Source: Salegentibacter holothuriorum (lineage in GTDB: Bacteria > Bacteroidota > Bacteroidia > Flavobacteriales > Flavobacteriaceae). From it: DNA of 64,000 nucleotides. Every line of letters begins with the position of its first letter. Position 1 is the first letter of the stretch. The notes under the pieces are model-generated. The model saw only the letters and a program-made list of their open reading frames with translations. It made no database searches and had not been told where the DNA came from. Position numbers and translations under genes: made by a program. Below, piece by piece: positions 9,301 to 17,864 of this stretch. The DNA lies in the NCBI RefSeq assembly GCF_900168045.1, contig NZ_FUYY01000004.1, forward strand, positions 1-64,000, read 5' to 3'.

Positions 9301-10683
9301 GGATTTTTACCGATGGCTGTTTCGGCTTCTGCAGGTGCCGAGGTGCAACGGCCGTTGGCAACAGTGGTTATAGGTGGGATGATTTCGGCTACCTTATTAA
9401 CTCTTCTAGTTCTTCCTATTTTGTATAAATGGGTAGAACAGCGTAGCGAACGCCCCGTGCCCCAAAAAGGTATGCTCGGGTTTACACTTATTGCGGGGAT
9501 ATTTTTCCTTATTCCATTTAATTCGCAAGCTCAGGAAAACCCTTTAGGTAAGCCATTGTCTCAGGCAGAGGCGGTAAGTTTAGCGCTGGATAATTATCCT
9601 TTGTTAAATAGTAAAAAGTTACAGATTGATAAGGAAAAAGCTTTAAAAAAATCGGCCTGGAACATAGGAACCACGCAAGTCTTTACCGGTGGTGAAGAAA
9701 TTGATGATAGTCGCGGTGTTTATACATTGATCGGTATTCAACAGCAAAATATTGATCTTTTTGGAATAGCTCCCGAGCTTAAACTTCAAAATAGAAAAGT
9801 AACTCTTGCCGAAAATGCACTTAATTTATCCAGGTTACAAGTAGAAAGGGAAGTGAAAAAGGCCTGGACTGAAGCTTATATTGCCAGAAATAGATATAAG
9901 GCTTTTAAAGAGCTAGATTCTGTTTATGCTGAATTTAAGCGAGCCATAGATCTGCGTTTTGAAGCAGAAGCGATTTCAAAATTGGAAGCAATTACGGCAG
10001 GCAATAAAGTAAACCAAATCCATAATCGCTTTAGTCAATCTCAAAACGATTTTAATATCGCGCTGCAGAAACTCAATATTTGGTTTGGTGATGATAATTT
10101 TTATTCGGTAGAAGCAGACTTTTCTGAACCTGCAGAAATACAGTTAATAGGAGGTAAAGAATCTATTAGTGGCCATCCGGGAATGGAGATGGCAGAAAAT
10201 AGGCTTGATGTAGCCCGGCAGGAATATAAAAGGGCACAGGCTAATTTTCTTCCGAAATTTAATATTCAGTATGGGTTACAGGAAATTAATGGTGATGCCG
10301 GTTTTTACAGTTATCAGGCCGGGATTTCCATACCGATTTTATCCGGAAAAACCTATGGTGATAACCAGGCAGCTAAAATTGAAGCCCAGATTACCAACCA
10401 GAATGCCCAATTTGAAAAACAAAAAATAAAGGCTGGTTTTCAGCAAGCTAAAGAGAATTATCAAAAATGGAAAAGATCCTGGGAATTTTATAGGGATAAG
10501 GCCCTGGTGGTTTCAAAAGAGCAACAAAAAGGAGCCTTGCTAGCTTTTAAAGAAGGAGCTATGGAATATGTAGGCTTTCTTCAAATTCTTGATAATGTTA
10601 TTGAAACCGAATTAAATGCCCTGGAAGCACTACAACAATATTTACAGGCGATTGCCGAATTAGAATTTTACCTAAATAACTAG
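6343..10683 (+). CDS. CzcA-type heavy-metal RND pump fused to a TolC-type outer membrane factor
   Basis: 1446 aa. Residues 1-1040 are a CusA/CzcA-like RND permease: N-terminal TM, two large periplasmic loops, TM blocks near 340-500 and 860-1030, and the heavy-metal-efflux TM4 signature AIDFGIIVDGAVIIVE. At about residue 1050 a new hydrophobic segment (GFTLIAGIFFLIPF...SQAQE) looks like a former signal peptide, followed by a TolC/CzcC-like domain to the end (LSQAEAVSLALDNYPLL start, coiled-coil helices). Inner-membrane pump and outer-membrane channel are thus one polypeptide. The adaptor gene follows after 4 bases. Predicted substrates are divalent or monovalent heavy metals. Confidence 0.93.
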   Translation: MLDKIIDFSINNKFIVGLFTLVLIGLGIWSMREVPVDAQPDITNNQVQVITQAPNLSTADIEQFVTYPVEVAMSNLPGVQEIRSVSRFGLSVVTIVFNDSQGTYLPRQLVSEKLSEVKEEIPEGFGKPSIGPISTGLGEIYQYTLEVEEEFQDEYDLTELRTIQDWIVKRQMAMVPGVVEVNGVGGHIKQFEIAFVPDELRAMGISISEVFTALEENNQNTGGAYIARNHQANFIRGEGLARNKEDLENIVVKTSNNVPITIKDIAKVQIGGAVRYGALTKNGEGETVGGMVMMLKGANSNEVISSVKERVAEIQKSLPEGVFIKPFLDRSQLIEETTGTIAENLMLGGLIVIFVLVILLGNWRGGLIVASTIPLSLLFAFILMNAFGVWANLMSLGAIDFGIIVDGAVIIVESTVFLIHDRIRKKQQFKDGSMDSIAASSAKKMMNSAFFGQLIILIVFLPILALEGVEGKMFKPMALTFIFAMLGAMILCLTYVPMISALFLKPTSKIKESKGDKFVSWLENKYEPLLNKALKKSKIVIGVAVLLFGLAVLLFSRMGGEFVPQLDEGDIAFHIILKPGSSLSEGIATATKIESLLLEEYPEVEQVVSRFGVSDVPTDPMPMDIGDSFIILKPKSEWVSASTKDELISRIKETISIFPGVSYEFTQPVEMRFNELLTGVREDVAVKLYGEDLNVLADKAEEMGAIIAGVDGVADMKVEAISGLPQITVDYNREKLAQYGLNISRLNALVETAFAGRKAGVIFEGEKRFDLVVRLEDSQRKNIENLKNLYVSLPSGTQIPLKEVAEISYQSGPMQISRDNTNRRTYVGINIRNRDVKSVVADIQEKLEANFELPAGYYIRYGGAFENLERATARLQIVVPIALLLIFILIYFALKSFKQTTMIYMAIPMAAIGGIYALWLRDMPFSISAGVGFIVLFGVAVLNGLVLISSLNELKEEGVSDLNRRIKLGTKRRIRPILLTALTDVLGFLPMAVSASAGAEVQRPLATVVIGGMISATLLTLLVLPILYKWVEQRSERPVPQKGMLGFTLIAGIFFLIPFNSQAQENPLGKPLSQAEAVSLALDNYPLLNSKKLQIDKEKALKKSAWNIGTTQVFTGGEEIDDSRGVYTLIGIQQQNIDLFGIAPELKLQNRKVTLAENALNLSRLQVEREVKKAWTEAYIARNRYKAFKELDSVYAEFKRAIDLRFEAEAISKLEAITAGNKVNQIHNRFSQSQNDFNIALQKLNIWFGDDNFYSVEADFSEPAEIQLIGGKESISGHPGMEMAENRLDVARQEYKRAQANFLPKFNIQYGLQEINGDAGFYSYQAGISIPILSGKTYGDNQAAKIEAQITNQNAQFEKQKIKAGFQQAKENYQKWKRSWEFYRDKALVVSKEQQKGALLAFKEGAMEYVGFLQILDNVIETELNALEALQQYLQAIAELEFYLNN

Positions 10684-10687
10684 AACA

Positions 10688-11878
10688 ATGAAATACATCA
10701 ATAGATATACAAAATACAGTTTCTTGATTTTAATGATTTTCAGTCTTCTTGCCTGTAATAACAATAACGAGAAAGCTGAAGAAACTGAAACTTCTAAAGA
10801 AAAAAAAGAGACGGAACATGTTGAAGAGGCAATGCTTACTCAAAACCAGTTTGAAAGCCTGGGGATAAAAGTTGATACTTTAAGTAAGAGAAATATGAGT
10901 GGTTTTATTTCTGCCAATGGGCAATTAGAGGTTCCTCCACAGAGTGAGGCGACGGTTACCACGGTGATTGGTGCCAATATTGCTAAAATCCTGGTAATAG
11001 AAGGAGACCAGGTTAGTAAAGGGGAAACCATAGCTTATGTAACCCATCCTGATATTATTGAAATTCAAACACAATATCTGAATGCTATTAGTGAAATGAA
11101 ATTACAGGAAAGGGAATTTTCCCGCCAGAAACATTTGTATGAAGAAGGTGTGGGATCAGGAGAAACTTTTCAAAGAACTGAAGCAGCTTTAGAAAGTTCC
11201 CGAAGTCATGTGAAAGGTCTGCGATCTAAATTGCAGCTTTTAAACCTTAATCCCAAAACCATAGAAAAAGGAAATATTATACAACAAATTCCAATTAGAG
11301 CTCCATTAGAGGGCGCCATAGAGAAAGTGAATGTACAAACGGGACAATTTGTAGCCTCCCAAACTTCGATGTTCCAGATTGTTAATACAGACCACGTTCA
11401 TGCAGATTTAATGGTGTTTGAGAAAGATGTTGCGAAAATTAAAGTTGGACAAAAAGTAGAATTTACGGTAGCCTCGAACCCCGGAGAGGAGATTGAAGCC
11501 CGCATAATTTCGATAAGTAAAACTTTTGAACAGAACCCTAAAGCCGTTCATGTTCACGCAGAAATAAATGATAAGCCGGAAAATCTAATCCCGGGTATGT
11601 ACGTAAAAGGAAGGATAAATGTTGAAGATGTGCAAAGTTTAGCATTGCCCGAAGATGCCATCTTTAGAAGTGGGGAAAGCTATTATGCTTTTACCGCCCA
11701 GGAGGAAGGAGAAGACTGGAGTATGCGGCCTGTAGAAATTATTAAGGGTGAAGTTGTTAATGGTTGGGTATCTGTAAAACTAATGGAAGATCTTCCAAAA
11801 GCAACCCGTTTTGTTCAAAATAATGCGTATTATTTAGATGCCCAAATGAATAAAGGAGAAGGTGGCCATTCCCACTAA
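10688..11878 (+). CDS. RND periplasmic adaptor (CzcB/CusB-like lipoprotein)
   Basis: 396 aa. A lipoprotein signal (ILMIFSLLACNNNN, lipobox LLAC) places it in the periplasm, membrane-anchored. Order is: acidic linker, beta-barrel/lipoyl half (IAKILVIEGDQVSKGETIAYV), helical hairpin (about 115-190), second lipoyl half (IPIRAPLEGAIEKVNVQTGQFV), then beta-barrel and membrane-proximal domain. His-rich end (GGHSH) may help metal handling. It links pump and channel of the preceding fusion protein. The next gene begins at its stop codon, so all belong to one operon. Confidence 0.93.
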   Translation: MKYINRYTKYSFLILMIFSLLACNNNNEKAEETETSKEKKETEHVEEAMLTQNQFESLGIKVDTLSKRNMSGFISANGQLEVPPQSEATVTTVIGANIAKILVIEGDQVSKGETIAYVTHPDIIEIQTQYLNAISEMKLQEREFSRQKHLYEEGVGSGETFQRTEAALESSRSHVKGLRSKLQLLNLNPKTIEKGNIIQQIPIRAPLEGAIEKVNVQTGQFVASQTSMFQIVNTDHVHADLMVFEKDVAKIKVGQKVEFTVASNPGEEIEARIISISKTFEQNPKAVHVHAEINDKPENLIPGMYVKGRINVEDVQSLALPEDAIFRSGESYYAFTAQEEGEDWSMRPVEIIKGEVVNGWVSVKLMEDLPKATRFVQNNAYYLDAQMNKGEGGHSH

Positions 11879-11879
11879 A

Positions 11880-12302
11880 ATGAAGTTTATGAAAGAGATA
11901 CAAATAAATTTAAGGAAAAAAGGTATTAGGCAAACTCCTGTCCGAATGCTGATATATGATTACCTGGCAAAAAAAACTGTTGCCAGTAGCCTTTCCGATA
12001 TTGAACAGTTTATGGATAGGTCTGATCGTACAACCTTGTATCGCACTTTAAAGACTTTTGAAGAAAAAGGGGTGGTACACCAAATTGATGATGGAACGGG
12101 GGTTCAAAAATATGCGCTTTGTGAGGAAGATTGCAGGTGTGATCCTTTAACGGATCTTCACCTGCATTTTCATTGTATAAAATGTAGTGAAACAAAGTGT
12201 TTGACAGAACAAAAAATACCGCATATTAATCTTCCTCCCGGTTATGTTGTTAAAGATGCAAACTTAGTGGTAAAGGGCATTTGCGATCAATGCGAAATTT
12301 AA
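11880..12302 (+). CDS. Fur-family metal-responsive transcriptional regulator
   Basis: About 140 aa from ATG 11880 (a GTG at 11862 or the ATG at 11889 are alternatives). Winged-helix DNA-binding N-terminus (RQTPVRMLIYDYLA, DRTTLYRTLKTFEEKGVVH) followed by the dimerisation/metal domain with LHLHFHCIKC and a second pair GICDQC, a structural zinc site of two CxxC-like pairs. The start overlaps the end of the adaptor gene by one or two bases, so it is cotranscribed with the efflux pump and probably controls it in response to zinc or a related metal. Subtype (Fur, Zur, PerR) cannot be told by eye. Confidence 0.9.
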   Translation: MKFMKEIQINLRKKGIRQTPVRMLIYDYLAKKTVASSLSDIEQFMDRSDRTTLYRTLKTFEEKGVVHQIDDGTGVQKYALCEEDCRCDPLTDLHLHFHCIKCSETKCLTEQKIPHINLPPGYVVKDANLVVKGICDQCEI

Positions 12303-12358
12303 TTTGCCGGATAATAGATATTTAAATGATCTGAGGCTTGCCGCGAAGTAGTTTTCTC
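12303..12358. repeat. REP/BIME-like repeat, short degenerate copy 2
   Basis: Starts one base after the Fur-family stop codon. Head is decayed (GCCGGATAATAGAT), followed by one hairpin unit TGATCTGAGGCTTGCCGCGAAG and the end GTTTTCTC, corresponding to the GTTTACTC end of other copies. The remaining stretch up to the OFA gene holds no gene. Confidence 0.6.
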
Positions 12359-12561
12359 AAGCTAAAAGTACTTCTATGGCATTTAAAGAATTTTATACCA
12401 GGAACAGGGGTTGAAACTACAATGAATTAAGTTTGTAATCAAGTTGCTATACTTAATGAAAATTGGTGTTTCTTCTTTTTCTTAAGCACTCCTTAGGGAT
12501 TAAAATTGCTTTGAAGAAAACATAGTTTTATTTTTTTTGTTTAATTTAATTCTCCATATCC

Positions 12562-12573
12562 TGATGCTGGTCA
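12562..12573. promoter_or_regulatory. CRP/FNR-like dyad upstream of the OFA carrier gene
   Basis: TGATGCTGGTCA inside the longer perfect-armed dyad CCTGATGCTGGTCAGG (12560-12575). It is one base off the FNR core TGAT-N4-ATCA. A T-rich -7-like sequence TTTACTTTG lies near 12596-12604, so the dyad would sit about 40 bases upstream of transcription start, a usual activator position. Role in anaerobic control is inferred from the adjacent formate genes. Confidence 0.45.
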
Positions 12574-12627
12574 GGTTTTATCTCTCCCTCATATTTTTAC
12601 TTTGTAATTCCTAAAAACATTTTAAAA

Positions 12628-13908
12628 ATGGACAAAGTTAAAAATAGATGGCTTATTGCGGCTTCAGCAGTAGGTATTCATATTTCGATTGGTTCGGTCT
12701 ATGCCTGGAGCGTTTACACCAAACCCCTTATTGAAAAATTTGGCTGGGAACTGGCAGATACTCAGTTCACCTTTAGTCTTGCCATATTTTTTCTTGGTAT
12801 TTCTGCTGCCTTTTTAGGCCATTATCTGGAAAAAAAAGGCCCCAGGAAGTCTGGACTTCTCGCTGCTATTTTCTTCGGTGTAGGAATTTTAGGTTCGGGG
12901 GTGGCAATTCATCTTGAATCTATTTACCTCTTATATTTATTCTATGGTGTATTTGGTGGTGTTGGTCTTGGTTTAGGTTATATTACTCCTGTTTCTACCC
13001 TGGTAAAATGGTTCCCCGATAAACGAGGCCTGGCAACCGGATTGGCTATTATGGGATTCGGTTTTGCGGCCCTAATCAGTAGTCCCGTAATTGTTTATCT
13101 AATCTCTGCCGTGGGTATCGCAAATACCTTTTTTATAATGGGTAGTATTTATTTTGTATTAATATTAGTGTCTTCACTATATCTTGCCCCACCTCCAAAA
13201 GATTGGATGCCGGAAGGGTTTAAGGACATCGCAAAATCAGGAAAGAAAGTCGTAAAGGCCGATCTTTCGCAGCTAACAGCCAATGAAGCTGTTAAAACAA
13301 AAAGATTCTGGTATTTATGGCTTATGCTTTTTATAAATATTTCCTGCGGAATTGCAATTATTTCGGTGGCATCACCTATGGCTCAGGAATATGCCGGAAT
13401 GGGTGTTGTTGCAGCTGCTACCATGGTCGGAATTATGGGGTTATTTAATGGTGCAGGGAGAATAGGTTGGGCCACTTTGTCTGATTTTATTGGAAGACCA
13501 ATGATGTTTGCGCTATTTTTTACTATACAGATCGTAGCTTTCTTCCTGTTACCTACGGCCGGCAATGCTATAATATTTCAGGCACTTATTTTTCTAATTC
13601 TTTCTTGTTATGGAGGAGGTTTCTCTACCGTTCCCGCTTATATAGGAGATATGTTTGGAACTAAAGAACTGGGAGCAATTCACGGGTATATTTTAACTGC
13701 CTGGGCAGCAGCAGGTATGGCAGGCCCTTTATTCGCAGCCTGGGCCAGATCTATTTCAGATAGTTATAATGGTACATTGTACTTCTTTGCAGGATTATTG
13801 GTGATTGCATTGTTTTTATCGGTGCTAACCATATTAGAGATTCGAAAATTGAAAAAAGGAAAAATAGCTACCCCTTCAAAAAACCAGACTGAGGCAGTAT
13901 TAAGCTAA
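12628..13908 (+). CDS. OFA-family MFS transporter (oxalate/formate antiporter-like)
   Basis: 426 aa, about 12 TM segments. Starts KNRWLIAASAVGIHISIGSVYAWSVYTKPL, the hallmark of the OFA family (YAWSV, then GxxGxGLGYITPVSTLVKWFPDKRGLATG loop). Inner membrane carrier. OFA members move oxalate, formate or other monocarboxylates; the pyruvate formate-lyase genes 0.5 kb downstream on the same strand point to formate (or pyruvate/lactate) export here. A dyad like an FNR site precedes both. Substrate is inference. Confidence 0.88.
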   Translation: MDKVKNRWLIAASAVGIHISIGSVYAWSVYTKPLIEKFGWELADTQFTFSLAIFFLGISAAFLGHYLEKKGPRKSGLLAAIFFGVGILGSGVAIHLESIYLLYLFYGVFGGVGLGLGYITPVSTLVKWFPDKRGLATGLAIMGFGFAALISSPVIVYLISAVGIANTFFIMGSIYFVLILVSSLYLAPPPKDWMPEGFKDIAKSGKKVVKADLSQLTANEAVKTKRFWYLWLMLFINISCGIAIISVASPMAQEYAGMGVVAAATMVGIMGLFNGAGRIGWATLSDFIGRPMMFALFFTIQIVAFFLLPTAGNAIIFQALIFLILSCYGGGFSTVPAYIGDMFGTKELGAIHGYILTAWAAAGMAGPLFAAWARSISDSYNGTLYFFAGLLVIALFLSVLTILEIRKLKKGKIATPSKNQTEAVLS

Positions 13909-13935
13909 GAGCTGGTATAGATTTATTTATGTTTT

Positions 13936-14036
13936 TTACTCGATAATCGAGATTAAATGCTCCGAGGCTTGCCTCGAAATTAAATTATATTTTCCAATAA
14001 TAATGCTTCGTGAGCTTGCTCCGAAGTTGTTTACTC
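13936..14036. repeat. REP/BIME-like repeat, full copy 3
   Basis: A model copy: TTTACTCGATAATCGAG head (13939-13951), hairpin 1 TGCTCCGAGGCTTGCCTCGA, a spacer with TTATATTTTCCAATAAT, hairpin 2 TGCTTCGTGAGCTTGCTCCG, and end GTTGTTTACTC. It is nearly identical to the copy at 29376-29475, 15 kb away, so at least these two are recent duplicates. It starts 27 bases after the OFA stop codon. Confidence 0.9.
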
Positions 14037-14039
14037 TTT

Positions 14040-14069
14040 AAAGGAGAACCGAGGTTCTCCTTTATTTTT
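14040..14069 (+). terminator. Rho-independent terminator of the OFA carrier gene
   Basis: Perfect stem AAAGGAGAACC / GGTTCTCCTTT with a two-base loop, followed by ATTTTTGG. It ends transcription from the OFA gene before the pyruvate formate-lyase promoter. Confidence 0.85.
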
Positions 14070-14157
14070 GGAAAATATTTTCCCGTCTACTTCAGCGAGC
14101 TATATAAAATAAATGCTTGTCTGGAAAAGCACCTAAAAAAGCAAATTTGAACTAAAA

Positions 14158-14220
14158 TTGTCAGGTCGAGCGCAGTCAAGACGCTCATGTTTAACCTTTG
14201 GACTGCGCTCAAGGTGACAA
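14158..14220. repeat. Inverted-repeat element with 20-bp arms
   Basis: Left arm TTGTCAGGTCGAGCGCAGTC, right arm GACTGCGCTCAAGGTGACAA; arms match except near positions 7-9. The 23-base centre has AAGACGCTCATG. The arm sequence resembles the GTCAGGTCGAGCGCAGTC elements scattered in many Bacteroidota intergenic regions (from recall). Only this copy was seen in the window. Confidence 0.7.
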
Positions 14221-14350
14221 AAACTAAGCTTAGGGATTTAAACGAACAATCATTTAAACTAAAGACCCTTTTGTCCCGGATTTTTTCATTTAAAAACTTA
14301 TTAACAAAACCGTTGTAGTTGTCTTTTTGTCAAATGCTTACATCAAAATA

Positions 14351-14362
14351 TGATTTAGATCA
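14351..14362. promoter_or_regulatory. FNR-like site upstream of pflB
   Basis: TGATTTAGATCA is an exact TGAT-N4-ATCA core. It lies 100 bases before the pflB start; TTATTTTAT at 14387-14395 could be the -7 box, putting the site near -42. One or two such cores are expected by chance in 64 kb of this composition, so the support is its location ahead of an oxygen-sensitive enzyme and the similar dyad before the OFA gene. Confidence 0.5.
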
Positions 14363-14462
14363 GCATTTATAGTCCAAAAGAGCATTTATTTTATATAAAT
14401 AATAAAAGAACCTGGGAAGGTTAAAAAATCATCTGAACTACTTTCATTCAAAATGCTTTATT

Positions 14463-16703
14463 ATGAAAAATCAAACTGCAGAAACTAAAGATCTTATTGA
14501 GAAAAAACTCTTAAACCTACCTATAGATGTTAAAGGTTTTGTTGAGAAAAATGTAACACCATATTATGGAGACGATTCCTTTTTGGAAGGTCCAACAACG
14601 AGAACTAATGAACTTTGGCAGGTTTGTTTGGATGCCATGCTTAAAGAAAGGGAAAAAGGAGGTTGCCTGGCTATTGATACCGAAACTATTTCAAGTATCA
14701 CCAGTCATAAACCCGGATATATTAACAAGGAGTTAGAGCTTATCGTTGGTTTACAAACCGATGAATTATTAAAGAGGGCTATGAAGCCTTTTGGTGGGAT
14801 TCGCGTAGTTGAAGGTGCAGTTGCAGAACGAGGATTGAAAGTTGCAGAAGAGGTGTTAAATGTGTTTAAACACACAAGTGATCATAATAATGGTGTTTTT
14901 TCAGCTTATGATGATGAAATAAAACAATACAGGTCCCTGGGTATACTCACCGGATTGCCAGATAACTATGCCAGAGGAAGAATTATTGGAGATTACCGTC
15001 GTCTTGCTTTATATGGAGCAGACGAACTTATAAAAGCGAAGAAAAGAGATTTAAAAGCTGTTACCGGGGTTCTGAGCGAACATAAAATACGTTTACGTGA
15101 AGAGATTACTTCGCAAATAAAAGCTTTAAAAGATATGGTGATCCTTGGGAACTCCTATGGATTACAATTAAATCGTCCTGCAGCATCTGCAAGAGAAGCG
15201 ATTCAATGGCTGTATATGGCTTATTTGGCTGCTGTTAAAGAACAGGATGGTGCGGCTATGTCTCTTGGGAATGTGTCTAATTTTATGGACATCTATATTG
15301 AGAAAGATCTGGCAGCAGGTGTTATTACCGAAACAGAAGCGCAGGAATTGGTAGACCAGTTTGTTATGAAGTTGCGTATGGTGCGTCACCTTAGACCGGG
15401 GGCATACGACGATATTTTTGGAGGAGACCCAACCTGGGTTACCGAGGCTATTGGAGGCCAGTTTAATGACGGAAGAACAAAAGTGACAAAAACTTCATTT
15501 AGATTCTTACAAACTCTTTATAACCTGGGAGCATCTCCAGAACCAAACCTTACCGTGCTTTGGTCTCAAGATCTGCCGGAAGGATTTAAAAAGTTCTGCG
15601 GAAAAGTTTCTATTGACACCTCTTCTATACAATACGAGAATGATGACCTTATGCGTGAAACTCGCGGGTCAGACGATTACGGAATTGCCTGTTGTGTTTC
15701 TTACCAGGAATTAGGTAAAAGAATTCAGTTTTTTGGAGCTAGAACAAACCTTCCAAAAACCTTATTAATGGCATTAAACGAAGGGCGCGAAGAAATTTCA
15801 GGAACAAAAGTTCTTAAAGATATTTTGCCTTTAGAGGGAGAGTACTTAGACTACGAGCTTGTTATGGAGAATTTCAAAAAATCTATGAGCCAGATAGCAG
15901 AAGTATACTCCAGAGCGATGAACATTATTCATTACATGCACGATCGCCACTATTATGAAAAAGCGCAACTCGCTTTAATCGATTCAGATCCTGGTATTGA
16001 TATGGCTTATGGTGCCGCCGGGATATCAATTATCGCCGATTCACTATCTGCCATTAAATACGCAAAAGTTAAACCGGTAAGAAATGAAGATGGTCTAACG
16101 GTAGATTTTATTGTGGAAGGAGATTATCCGAAATTTGGAAATGACGAGGATAGCGTAGATGAAATTGCAGCTTATATCACTAAATACTTTTCTGAAGAAT
16201 TAGCCAAGCACGCTTGTTATAAAAATGCAAGACCAACACTTTCTCTACTTACCATTACCTCTAATGTAATGTACGGTAAAAAGACAGGTGCTACCCCAGA
16301 TGGTAGAAAAGCTGGAGAAGTTTTTGCTCCCGGAGCTAACCCAATGCACGGTAGAGATACCAACGGAGCCGTTGCAGCACTAAGCTCTGTAGCGAAATTA
16401 GATTATAAAGATGCCTTAGATGGAATTTCTAATACCTTTTCTATTATTCCTAAATCTTTGGGAAGTGCGAGAGAAGAACAAATAGAGAACCTTACAAGGC
16501 TTTTAGATGGATATTTTGAACTTGGAGCACATCACTTAAATGTAAATGTGCTGGATAGGGAGACTTTAATGGATGCTTACGAAAATCCTGAAAAATATCC
16601 TCAATTAACGATAAGAGTTTCTGGTTATGCTGTAAACTTCACAAGGCTTTCTAAAGCCCACCAAATGGAAGTGATCACCAGAACTTTTCACGATAGTTTG
16701 TAG
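14463..16703 (+). CDS. pflB: Pyruvate formate-lyase (formate C-acetyltransferase)
   Basis: 746 aa, full length for PFL. Catalyses pyruvate + CoA to acetyl-CoA + formate in the cytoplasm under anoxia. The adjacent active-site cysteines are in [10 protein letters not shown]. The C-terminal glycyl-radical motif is [13 protein letters not shown], with the radical glycine in SGYA. PFL and glycyl radical domains are in the expected order. Its activase follows 144 bases later, behind a terminator-like hairpin, so the activase may be made at a lower level. Upstream FNR-like core suggests anaerobic induction. Confidence 0.97.
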   Translation: MKNQTAETKDLIEKKLLNLPIDVKGFVEKNVTPYYGDDSFLEGPTTRTNELWQVCLDAMLKEREKGGCLAIDTETISSITSHKPGYINKELELIVGLQTDELLKRAMKPFGGIRVVEGAVAERGLKVAEEVLNVFKHTSDHNNGVFSAYDDEIKQYRSLGILTGLPDNYARGRIIGDYRRLALYGADELIKAKKRDLKAVTGVLSEHKIRLREEITSQIKALKDMVILGNSYGLQLNRPAASAREAIQWLYMAYLAAVKEQDGAAMSLGNVSNFMDIYIEKDLAAGVITETEAQELVDQFVMKLRMVRHLRPGAYDDIFGGDPTWVTEAIGGQFNDGRTKVTKTSFRFLQTLYNLGASPEPNLTVLWSQDLPEGFKKFCGKVSIDTSSIQYENDDLMRETRGSDDYGIACCVSYQELGKRIQFFGARTNLPKTLLMALNEGREEISGTKVLKDILPLEGEYLDYELVMENFKKSMSQIAEVYSRAMNIIHYMHDRHYYEKAQLALIDSDPGIDMAYGAAGISIIADSLSAIKYAKVKPVRNEDGLTVDFIVEGDYPKFGNDEDSVDEIAAYITKYFSEELAKHACYKNARPTLSLLTITSNVMYGKKTGATPDGRKAGEVFAPGANPMHGRDTNGAVAALSSVAKLDYKDALDGISNTFSIIPKSLGSAREEQIENLTRLLDGYFELGAHHLNVNVLDRETLMDAYENPEKYPQLTIRVSGYAVNFTRLSKAHQMEVITRTFHDSL

Positions 16704-16724
16704 TTAGTAGTTTTTATGTTAATT

Positions 16725-16772
16725 GATGAGAGGTACTGTTTTCTAAAATTTGCAGGCCTCTCATCTTTTTTA
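16725..16772 (+). terminator. Hairpin terminator/attenuator between pflB and pflA
   Basis: Stem GATGAGAGG / CCTCTCATC around a 23-base loop, then a T-run (TTTTTTAATT). It ends pflB transcripts, possibly with partial read-through into pflA. Confidence 0.75.
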
Positions 16773-16847
16773 ATTCTACATTAAGGGATTATTTTTTCTA
16801 ATTTATACCTCGTGGATTCACCAGGGGGTTCTTCATTTTAAAAGGCT

Positions 16848-17633
16848 ATGAAAAGCGAAACAATCACAAGGTCAGGGAATTTAATGGCTGATTTACAGAA
16901 GTCGGAACTCCTTCGGGTGCATTCTATTGAAACTTTTGGAACCCATGACGGCCCGGGTATTCGATTGGTGATATTTGTCCAGGGATGCCAGTTTCATTGT
17001 CTGTATTGTGCCAACCCAGATACTATTAGTATTGAAGGAGGTACCCTGATGAGAATTGATGAAATTGTAGAAAAAGCTAAAAAACAGAAACCATTTTTTG
17101 GAAAGAATGGGGGAGTTACTATCTCTGGCGGAGAACCACTGTTGCAGCGGGCTATGCTATCAGAGTTATTTCTTAGACTTCGTAAAGAAGGTATTCATAC
17201 AACTTTAGATACCAATGGTAAGGTAATAGATAAACAAACTAAGCAGTTGCTGGAAACAACAGATCTTGTGATGTTGGACATTAAACATATCAATGACGAT
17301 TGGCATCATAAAATTACCAGGCTATCTAACGTAAATACTTTGAAATTTGCCGAGTACAGGGAATCTACCGGAAAACCAATGTGGTTAAGGTATGTATTGG
17401 TTCCCGGTTATTCAGACCAGGAAGAATACCTGCACCAGTTAGGAAAGCATTTTAAAGATTATAAGAGTATTCAGAAAATTGAAATTCTGCCTTATCACCA
17501 ATTGGGAATGCATAAATGGGAAGCTCTGGGATGGAAATATGAGCTTGAAGATGTAAAAAGTCCAGATATTGCTTCCTTAAAAAAAGCTACAGATATTCTC
17601 CAGCAATATTTTAAGGAAGTAAGCGTAGGCTAG
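16848..17633 (+). CDS. pflA: Pyruvate formate-lyase activating enzyme (radical SAM)
   Basis: 261 aa from ATG 16848; an inner ATG at 16884 (MADLQKSELLRVHSIE) is an alternative start nearer the usual family length. The radical SAM cluster motif C-x3-C-x2-C is in VQGCQFHCLYCANPD, and the SAM-binding GGE motif is in TISGGEPLLQ. It introduces the glycyl radical into PflB using SAM and a [4Fe-4S] cluster. Order pflB-pflA is standard. Confidence 0.95.
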   Translation: MKSETITRSGNLMADLQKSELLRVHSIETFGTHDGPGIRLVIFVQGCQFHCLYCANPDTISIEGGTLMRIDEIVEKAKKQKPFFGKNGGVTISGGEPLLQRAMLSELFLRLRKEGIHTTLDTNGKVIDKQTKQLLETTDLVMLDIKHINDDWHHKITRLSNVNTLKFAEYRESTGKPMWLRYVLVPGYSDQEEYLHQLGKHFKDYKSIQKIEILPYHQLGMHKWEALGWKYELEDVKSPDIASLKKATDILQQYFKEVSVG

Positions 17634-17649
17634 TTATATAATTTGAAAT

Positions 17650-17778
17650 AGGCTGTTTGAAAAGTTAATTTTCGTCAAGCTGAATTTATTTCAGCTTCAA
17701 ATATGTTTTTAACTATCAGTATATTAGATCCTGAAATAAATTCAGGATGACGGTTTTAAAACCTTTTTAGACAGCCTC
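17650..17778. repeat. MITE-like inverted-repeat element, copy A
   Basis: Terminal inverted repeats AGGCTGTTTGAAAAG (17650-17664) and CTTTTTAGACAGCCT (17763-17777). Inside, a second inverted pair: CGTCAAGCTGAATTTATTTC near the left and CCTGAAATAAATTCAGGATG on the right. No coding capacity. A related copy is at 51084-51201. Placed between convergent pflA and the rhodanese cluster. Confidence 0.75.
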
Positions 17779-17864
17779 TTTCTATTTATACCGATTCGAA
17801 AATATTTAACTACGGAAAGGAAGTAGAGCACTGTTTATTTATAATTAGGTTTTAAACAGTAAGA

